From: Lachnospiraceae bacterium | GTDB taxonomy: Bacteria; Bacillota; Clostridia; Lachnospirales; Lachnospiraceae | Reading direction: 5' to 3' | Length of the DNA stretch: 64,000 nt | NCBI GenBank assembly: GCA_030524705.1 | Contig: JAUNGD010000008.1 | Coordinates: 18,191 to 82,190 of the forward strand | In this document: in pieces, positions 58,979-64,000 of the stretch | Layout of the letters: each line of letters begins with the position of its first letter | How positions within the stretch are numbered: the stretch's first letter is position 1 | Translations under genes and position numbers: made by a program | Notes under the pieces: model-generated | Told to the model about the DNA's origin: nothing | The model's input: only the letters and a program-made list of their open reading frames with translations | The model's database searches: none

Positions 58979-59972
58979 TCAGAAACAAAAAGTAAAAGCT
59001 GGGACAGTGTTCCTGATCTTTATCATATTGTTGATTCTGGGTATTTGGATTGACATCAATGCGGGGTACCGAGAGATTACGCTTCCCCAGCTTTGGGAGA
59101 TCATAAAGGGCGGCGGGGAAAAGAGCCTTCGGTATACGCTGATCAATCTCAGACTTCCCCGGGTTCTGACCAGCCTGCTGGTGGGAGTCGGACTTTCAGC
59201 CTCCGGTTGTGTGATCCAGAATGTTTCCCGAAATGATATGGCAGAGCCGGGAATTTTGGGTGTCAATGCAGGCGCGGGACTGTTTATAGCCGCCTTTGTA
59301 GTGTTTACGTCGGGAGGAACCTCCATGACCTTTATTCTTCCGCTGCTGGCCTTTGCGGGTGCTTCGGTAACGGCTTTTGTGGATTATCGGCTGGCTACTA
59401 CCCGGGGCAGCCTGTCCCCGAGACGGCTGCTGCTGATCGGTGTGGCGGTATCTACAGCGGTTTCCAGTGTGACTACGATGCTGATGCTGCGGATGTCGGA
59501 CAGTGAATACGCTTTTGTGCAGAACTGGCTGTCCGGAAGTATATGGGGAGCCACCTGGCCGAATGTACGGATGCTGTTTATCGGTCTGCTGCTTCTTGTG
59601 GGGTTTGCCTGCTATAAAAGCCGCGACCTGAATGTACTGAATCTGGGGCATCAGACTGCCACTGGGCTGGGGGCTGATGTGCCGAGGCAGACGGTGATCC
59701 TTTTGGGGGCTGCGGTGGCTATGTCTAGTCTCTGCTGTGCGGTGGGTGGCGGACTGAGCTTTGTAGGACTGGTATGCCCGCATCTTGCCAGAAGGCTGGT
59801 GGGGCCTAACTGCCGGATTCTGCTGCCTGCCGCCGTACTGACGGGGGCAGTGCTTATGGTTTATGCAGATACTGTTTCCAGAACGCTGCTTTCTCCCAAC
59901 GAAATACCGGTGGGAATCGTTGCGGCGGTCATCGGAGCACCGTATTTCCTGTATCTGCTGATAAAAACGTGA
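58971..59972 (+). CDS. Iron-siderophore ABC transporter permease (FecCD family, second)
   Basis: 333 residues starting at TTG 58971, chosen because AGGAGGG lies 7 bases upstream and the start overlaps the previous stop; the longer frame runs deep into the upstream gene. Hallmarks LRLPRVLTSLLVG, GCVIQNVSRNDMAEPGILG and GLVCPHLARRLVGP. The second RN motif reads RNDMAEP instead of RNPLA, common in one of the two subunits. Forms the channel with the first permease. Confidence 0.92.
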   Translation: MSNQKQKVKAGTVFLIFIILLILGIWIDINAGYREITLPQLWEIIKGGGEKSLRYTLINLRLPRVLTSLLVGVGLSASGCVIQNVSRNDMAEPGILGVNAGAGLFIAAFVVFTSGGTSMTFILPLLAFAGASVTAFVDYRLATTRGSLSPRRLLLIGVAVSTAVSSVTTMLMLRMSDSEYAFVQNWLSGSIWGATWPNVRMLFIGLLLLVGFACYKSRDLNVLNLGHQTATGLGADVPRQTVILLGAAVAMSSLCCAVGGGLSFVGLVCPHLARRLVGPNCRILLPAAVLTGAVLMVYADTVSRTLLSPNEIPVGIVAAVIGAPYFLYLLIKT

Positions 59973-59985
59973 AGGAGAATCGAAT

Positions 59986-60771
59986 ATGAATACGGTTTTA
60001 GAGGGAAAAGGTATTTCCGTGGGCTACCAGCAAAACGTGATTATACCGGCTATGGATGTGCAGATTCCCCGGGAAAAGATTACTTCTATCATAGGGCCCA
60101 ACGGCTGCGGAAAATCTACACTTTTAAAGGCGTTGTCCCGGATGCTTCCGGTCAGGAGCGGAGAAGTGGTGCTGGACGGAAAGAAAATTGCAGAGATGCC
60201 GACGGTGGAAATTGCCCGCAAGATGGCGATTCTTCCCCAGGGGCCCCAGGCTCCTGCCGGGCTTACGGTGTACGAGCTGGTGGCCTTTGGCCGTTATCCG
60301 CATCAGAAGGGCTTTGGCAGATTGCACAGGGAGGATAAGGATGCGATCCAGTGGGCGCTTCAGATTACCCATATGGAGGAACTGGCTCAGCGGAATATCG
60401 ATGCACTGTCCGGCGGGCAGAGGCAGCGGGCATGGATCGCCATGGCCCTGGCTCAGGATACCCCGGTTATTCTGCTGGATGAGCCTACGACGTATCTTGA
60501 TATGGCCCATCAGTTGGAGGTGCTGGAGCTTCTGGAGGAGCTGAACAGGACACAGAAGAAGACCATTGCCCTTGTAATTCATGATCTGAACCTGGCGGCC
60601 AGATTTTCGGACTGGCTGATCTGCGTCAGGGGCGGAAAGGTCTTGTATGAGGGATCCCCGGAGGATATTATGACGAAACGCATGATGGAGGACGTATTTT
60701 CTCTGAAAGCCTATATCGATAAGGATCCCTGGACCGGGAAGCCGATGTGTGTTAGCTATGAGTTGATTTAA
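59986..60771 (+). CDS. Iron-siderophore ABC transporter ATP-binding protein
   Basis: 261 residues of the FepC/FhuC type. Walker A GPNGCGKST, signature LSGGQRQR, Walker B VILLDEPTTYLDM and switch VIHDLN. The wording LPQGPQAPAGLTVYELVAFGRYPHQ is diagnostic of iron-chelate ATPases. AAGGAG is 7 bases upstream. Last gene of the iron operon; no clear terminator follows within 150 bases. Confidence 0.94.
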   Translation: MNTVLEGKGISVGYQQNVIIPAMDVQIPREKITSIIGPNGCGKSTLLKALSRMLPVRSGEVVLDGKKIAEMPTVEIARKMAILPQGPQAPAGLTVYELVAFGRYPHQKGFGRLHREDKDAIQWALQITHMEELAQRNIDALSGGQRQRAWIAMALAQDTPVILLDEPTTYLDMAHQLEVLELLEELNRTQKKTIALVIHDLNLAARFSDWLICVRGGKVLYEGSPEDIMTKRMMEDVFSLKAYIDKDPWTGKPMCVSYELI

Positions 60772-60924
60772 CGGCTGATCACAAAGAGCATATTGCTGCC
60801 GCTTGCAAATTACAATAAGAGGAATTGCTGGCAATACTTACTGGTAGTCTCCTTCTCCTTAATATGTTAGTATAAATTTGTAACAGAAATGTAACAAATA
60901 TAAAACATCGAAAGGAGAAGTCAG

Positions 60925-61626
60925 ATGAAAAGAAGAATATCTGCAATAGCAGCTGTTTCAGTGATGGTGGCGTGCAGCGCGCCGAATATAGCTTATGCAA
61001 GTGAGGTGAAGATCCTCGGGCAGGGGAATGGCTATGTTGTCTTAAGCGGGCAGGATCTCGAGAGCCTGCAGCAGACGTTGGAGAATATAGGAGCAGGCTT
61101 TGAGAGCGGAAGCATCGTCTGTCCTGTGATACCTGAAATTCCTGAAATCTGCGAGACTCCCGATACATCAGAAGCGCCGGGCCAGCCGGAGACGCCGGAA
61201 GCGCCAAGTCAGCCGGAGACGCCGGAGGCCCCGGAGACACCGGAAGAGGTACATGTCTATGCTGCCGAAATATTAAATCTGGTTAATCAGGAAAGAGCGA
61301 AAGCGGGACTTCCCGGGCTGGAACTGGATCTTAAGATTACTGACGCGGCAAATGTGCGGGCCAGGGAAATTAAGCAGAGCTTTTCTCATACCAGACCGGA
61401 CAGGCGAAGCTTCAGCACGGCGCTGACCGAACAGGGCGTATCCTATAGAGGAAGCGGAGAAAACATTGCCTGGGGCCAGAAGTCGCCGGAGCAGGTGATG
61501 GAGGGATGGATGAACAGCGAGGGCCATCGGGCCAATATTCTGAACAAGAATTTCCAGAAGCTTGGCGTAGGATATTATCAGGATGAAAATGGTACGAATT
61601 ACTGGGTGCAGCTGTTCACCTATTAG
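60925..61626 (+). CDS. Secreted CAP-domain (SCP/PR-1-like) protein
   Basis: 233 residues: signal sequence about 1-26 (A-Y-A cleavage; a cysteine at 17 after MVA could also act as a weak lipobox), a short domain, a linker of P-E-T-A repeats (about 72-112), and a CAP domain (about 115-233). CAP hallmarks: LNLVNQERAKAG, FSHTRPD, GENIAWG, EGHRANILN and YWVQLF. Bacterial members (YkwD-like) are secreted and may act at the cell surface; function is unsettled. AAAGGAG is 8 bases upstream. In the leader, GTAACA occurs twice 11 bases apart (about 60881-60897). Confidence 0.9.
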   Translation: MKRRISAIAAVSVMVACSAPNIAYASEVKILGQGNGYVVLSGQDLESLQQTLENIGAGFESGSIVCPVIPEIPEICETPDTSEAPGQPETPEAPSQPETPEAPETPEEVHVYAAEILNLVNQERAKAGLPGLELDLKITDAANVRAREIKQSFSHTRPDRRSFSTALTEQGVSYRGSGENIAWGQKSPEQVMEGWMNSEGHRANILNKNFQKLGVGYYQDENGTNYWVQLFTY

Positions 61627-61698
61627 AGAGCAGGGAAAATCAGGCTTTTCCTGACAGACGGAGAAAAACTTTTTTGCTGGCAGACGGAGAAAAAGCCT

Positions 61699-61728
61699 TT
61701 GACTTTTTCCGAAATTTTGTGATAATAT
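61699..61728 (+). promoter_or_regulatory. Promoter of the DUF2798 gene
   Basis: TTGACT (61699-61704) followed by GATAAT at 16 bases (61721-61726) or TAATAT at 18 (61723-61728). Leader of about 140 bases. A small hairpin from GGAGAAAAAG / CTTTTTCC (61686-61710) overlaps and may be the terminator of the CAP gene. Confidence 0.55.
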
Positions 61729-61763
61729 AGCTCCTGCAAATAAAATATGGAACATACATGATG

Positions 61764-61847
61764 ACACAGGTAGTGCTTCGCACGTAAATCTGATTACGGA
61801 ACATAGTTTTTATGATTGGAGATGCGTGCAGGCATACCTGTGTTTTT
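61764..61847 (+). ncRNA. Candidate structured leader RNA before the DUF2798 gene
   Basis: ACACAGGTA (61764-61772) pairs perfectly with TACCTGTGT (61835-61843), followed by a T-run. Inside, GTGC-TTC-GCAC (61773-61783) forms a hairpin next to the stem, and GCACG can alternatively pair with CGTGC near 61824. The element ends 15 bases before the GAGGAGG ribosome site. No known riboswitch consensus was recognised. Confidence 0.4.
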
Positions 61848-61871
61848 GTATGTCATGAGGAGGAAAAAAGT

Positions 61872-62435
61872 ATGCCAAGAAATCAATTTCAAAGGATGGT
61901 GTTTGCCTTCCTGACCGTTCTGGTGACGGTACACGCTTATGTATTTTACAGTCTGTATGTGGTCAATGGTTCTGTTCTGATGCAGGTGACCGGGGCCGAT
62001 TCAGTCATTCACGCGATCAATGCCCAGGGCGGAGTGTATATGTTCGGAAGGATGCTGCCCATCTGGGCGATCATATTGATCGAGTTCTGTTTTGCTTATG
62101 GTCTGGAGTGCATTATGGGAAGCCCGTGCTCCTTTAAGCTTGCCTGCAATGTATTTGAGCCGGGGAAAACCCATCCGGTGACTTTTGAAACAACGATTAT
62201 CTGTGCCACGGTCGGACTGATGTGTCCTGCAATGAGCTTTTTGGCAGCATGGTTCTATTATCCGTATTATGCGGGCTTTCATATTCTTACGCTGCTGGCT
62301 AATTGGCTGAAGCTGGTATGCTTTAATTTTCCGTTTGCTTTTTTCAGCCAGCTGTTCTTTATTCAGCCTTTTGTGCGGACCGTATTTAAAATTCTTTTCC
62401 GGAAAGATATTGAAAAAAGAGAAAAAATCAAGTAG
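61872..62435 (+). CDS. DUF2798 membrane protein
   Basis: 187 residues from the ATG at 61872 (GAGGAGG 9 bases upstream). Four hydrophobic segments in two similar halves; each DUF2798 half has a polar start and FxxV/LxVxxxxxxYS-like pattern (MPRNQFQRMVFAFLTVLVTV here). The family is small, widespread in Firmicutes, and of unknown function. A basic C-terminal end (RKDIEKREKIK) points to the cytosol. The preceding foldable leader suggests regulated expression. Confidence 0.75.
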   Translation: MPRNQFQRMVFAFLTVLVTVHAYVFYSLYVVNGSVLMQVTGADSVIHAINAQGGVYMFGRMLPIWAIILIEFCFAYGLECIMGSPCSFKLACNVFEPGKTHPVTFETTIICATVGLMCPAMSFLAAWFYYPYYAGFHILTLLANWLKLVCFNFPFAFFSQLFFIQPFVRTVFKILFRKDIEKREKIK

Positions 62436-62468
62436 AATAATGAAAGTGGACGCGACCGTTTACATAGT

Positions 62469-62508
62469 AAATGTGCAAACCTTGGAGAGAGGCTTGCACA
62501 TTTTTTTC
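62469..62508 (+). terminator. Terminator after the DUF2798 gene
   Basis: AAATGTGCAA (62469-62478) pairs with TTGCACATTT (62494-62503) and runs on in T. Confidence 0.9.
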
Positions 62509-62631
62509 GTAAGAAAGACCTTGCTGCGCTGAATGTGAAAGTTCTTTCCATTATGACATAAAAAGCGCTTCGTGCAGCGATGCGCACTCGCGGGAGTGTC
62601 CTTCGGTACAAAAAGAGAAAGGGAGAAATTT

Positions 62632-63975
62632 ATGGATCAGAATAACAAAATGGGAACAATGGCGATGCCTAAGCTGGTCATGAACATGTCATTGCCGCTG
62701 ATGATTTCACTGCTGGTACAGTCCTTATACAATATTGTGGACAGCATATTTGTGGCGAGGATCGGAGAAGAGGCGCTGACGGCAACATCTCTGGCTTTTC
62801 CGGTGCAGCTGCTGATGATTGCGGTCGCAGTGGGAACCAGTGTGGGAATCAATGCGCTTTTGTCCCGCAGCATTGGGGCGAAGGAATATGAGGTGACGGG
62901 AAATACGGCAGTGACGGGCGTGATTCTGTCGCTGATCGGGACTGCGGTGTTTATGGTGCTCGGAATTTTCTGCTCCGGGCTGTTTGTACGGCTGTTTACA
63001 GAGGATGAGGTGATCGGCAATTATTGCAGGCAATACTTATTCATATGCATGCTTTTCTGCGCCGGAACCTTTGTGGGGACGATGTTTCAGCGTTTTCTGC
63101 AGTCCGTGGGAAATACCTTTGACAGTATGGTGACGCTGATTGCCGGGGCGGTGACGAATCTGATTCTTGACCCGATCCTGATCTTCGGCCTGCTGGGCTT
63201 GCCTGAACTGGGAATCAGGGGCGCTGCCATCGCTACGGTAATCGGGCAGTGGGTCGCAGCCATAACTGCGATTATTTTGAATACGATGCGAAATCCTGTC
63301 GTCAGAGTCAGGCTGGCGGGCTACCGTTTAAATCCCCGGGTGCTTCGGGAGATATATAAGGTAGGGCTGCCTACGATCGTCACACAGGCATTGGGAAGCA
63401 TAATGGTGACCGCGGTAAATGCCATATTGATTACCTTTTCACCTACGGCAGTGGCGTTTTTCGGCGTGTATTATAAATTGCAGAGCTTTTTATTTATGCC
63501 GATGAACGGTCTGGGGCAGGCTGCGATTCCTATTGTGGGATACAATTTCGGGGCAAAGAAAAACGAGAGAATCATAGAGCTGCTGAAAACGATGCTCCCC
63601 ATCGCAATTGGGATTGCCATAGTGGCAAGCATTGTTTTCTTTGCAATTCCGGGGCCGCTGCTGGGAATTTTTTCTGCGAGTGAAGAGATGCTGTCTTTTG
63701 GCGTCCCGGCGCTGCGCATTATCTGCGGTACATTCGCGTTTGCCTCAGTCACAATGGTTCTGGGATACGCTGTTTCCGGGCTCGGAAACGGAATGGTGAA
63801 TATGCTGGGCACGGCGCTGCGGCAGTTCATACTTTTGGTGCCCGGAATTTATCTGCTTTCCAAATATTTCGGAATAGGATATGCGTGGTATGCCTTCTGG
63901 ATATCGGAGGTGGCAGCCGCAGTCTATGGCGGATTGGCGACCCGAAAGGAGCTGAAAAGAAAGAAGATCCTATAA
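62632..63975 (+). CDS. MATE-family efflux transporter (second)
   Basis: 447 residues from the ATG at 62632 (AAGGGAG 9 bases upstream); an upstream in-frame start at 62572 has no site. Twelve hydrophobic segments; the opening PKLVMNMSLPLMISLLVQSL and YNIVDSIFVARIGEEALTA are the MATE pattern. It is distinct from the first MATE protein (low similarity by eye beyond the family motifs). Substrate unknown. The last 25 bases of the window hold no further start. Confidence 0.92.
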   Translation: MDQNNKMGTMAMPKLVMNMSLPLMISLLVQSLYNIVDSIFVARIGEEALTATSLAFPVQLLMIAVAVGTSVGINALLSRSIGAKEYEVTGNTAVTGVILSLIGTAVFMVLGIFCSGLFVRLFTEDEVIGNYCRQYLFICMLFCAGTFVGTMFQRFLQSVGNTFDSMVTLIAGAVTNLILDPILIFGLLGLPELGIRGAAIATVIGQWVAAITAIILNTMRNPVVRVRLAGYRLNPRVLREIYKVGLPTIVTQALGSIMVTAVNAILITFSPTAVAFFGVYYKLQSFLFMPMNGLGQAAIPIVGYNFGAKKNERIIELLKTMLPIAIGIAIVASIVFFAIPGPLLGIFSASEEMLSFGVPALRIICGTFAFASVTMVLGYAVSGLGNGMVNMLGTALRQFILLVPGIYLLSKYFGIGYAWYAFWISEVAAAVYGGLATRKELKRKKIL

Positions 63976-64000
63976 GGCGGACCGGAGGAATGGTGCATCG

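Overview
The window looks like chromosome from a spore-forming Firmicute of the Lachnospiraceae / Clostridium cluster XIVa type. Reasons: roughly even base composition in genes with AT-rich promoters, strong AGGAGG-type ribosome binding sites, frequent TTG/GTG starts, MecA, a PdaA-type spore-cortex deacetylase, a YaaH/SleL-like GH18 enzyme, ATP-type PEP carboxykinase, and a gene order resembling the Bacillus yaaO-tmk-holB-ricT-trmN6-rsmI block. No tRNA, rRNA, transposase, phage gene or CRISPR array was seen. Species cannot be fixed from the sequence alone.

Layout. 1-409: 5' part of a class C beta-lactamase-like serine hydrolase (minus strand, cut by the window edge). 663-6752: a LIV-type amino-acid ABC transporter operon ending in a malic enzyme. 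6765-9055: ROK repressor divergent from a zinc alcohol/polyol dehydrogenase, with a long dyad between them. 9224-13398: three-gene MBOAT acyltransferase / acyl-activating ligase / SGNH-fold cassette that resembles a dlt operon without a carrier protein. 13463-14841: mecA with a repeat-bearing leader, then about 600 bases with a promoter and foldable RNA but no gene. 14842-18903: small protein, GH18 enzyme, PdaA-like deacetylase, proC. 19010-26053: housekeeping block (PLP decarboxylase, guanylate-kinase-like protein, DUF6273 protein, holB, ricT, trmN6, rsmI). 26170-27788: thiE, TPP riboswitch, thiD. 27990-33177: zinc phospholipase C-like protein, UMF1 transporter, yaaA, dsdA, AraC regulator. 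33430-41777: MATE pump, two-component system, and a Gld-type ABC transporter operon (ATPase, permease, GldG-like, DUF4340). 41969-45341: stand-alone Hsp70, glycerol dehydrogenase, small zinc-ribbon protein.

45409-53832: dapF and a gamma-glutamyl hydrolase-like amidotransferase face an oligopeptide ABC operon that ends with an LD-carboxypeptidase; together these could import and take apart cell-wall peptides. 54001-55614: pckA. 55832-60771: AraC regulator divergent from a ferric-siderophore ABC operon whose promoter carries a DtxR/IdeR-type iron box. 60925-63975: CAP-domain secreted protein, DUF2798 membrane protein behind a foldable leader, and a second MATE pump.

The points I rate most worth a second look are the carrier-less dlt-like cassette, the putative muropeptide-salvage locus, several uncharacterised RNA leaders (before the decarboxylase, before DUF2798, and in the mecA intergenic region), the dyad in the ROK/dehydrogenase spacer, and the fact that all three solute-binding proteins lack a lipobox.
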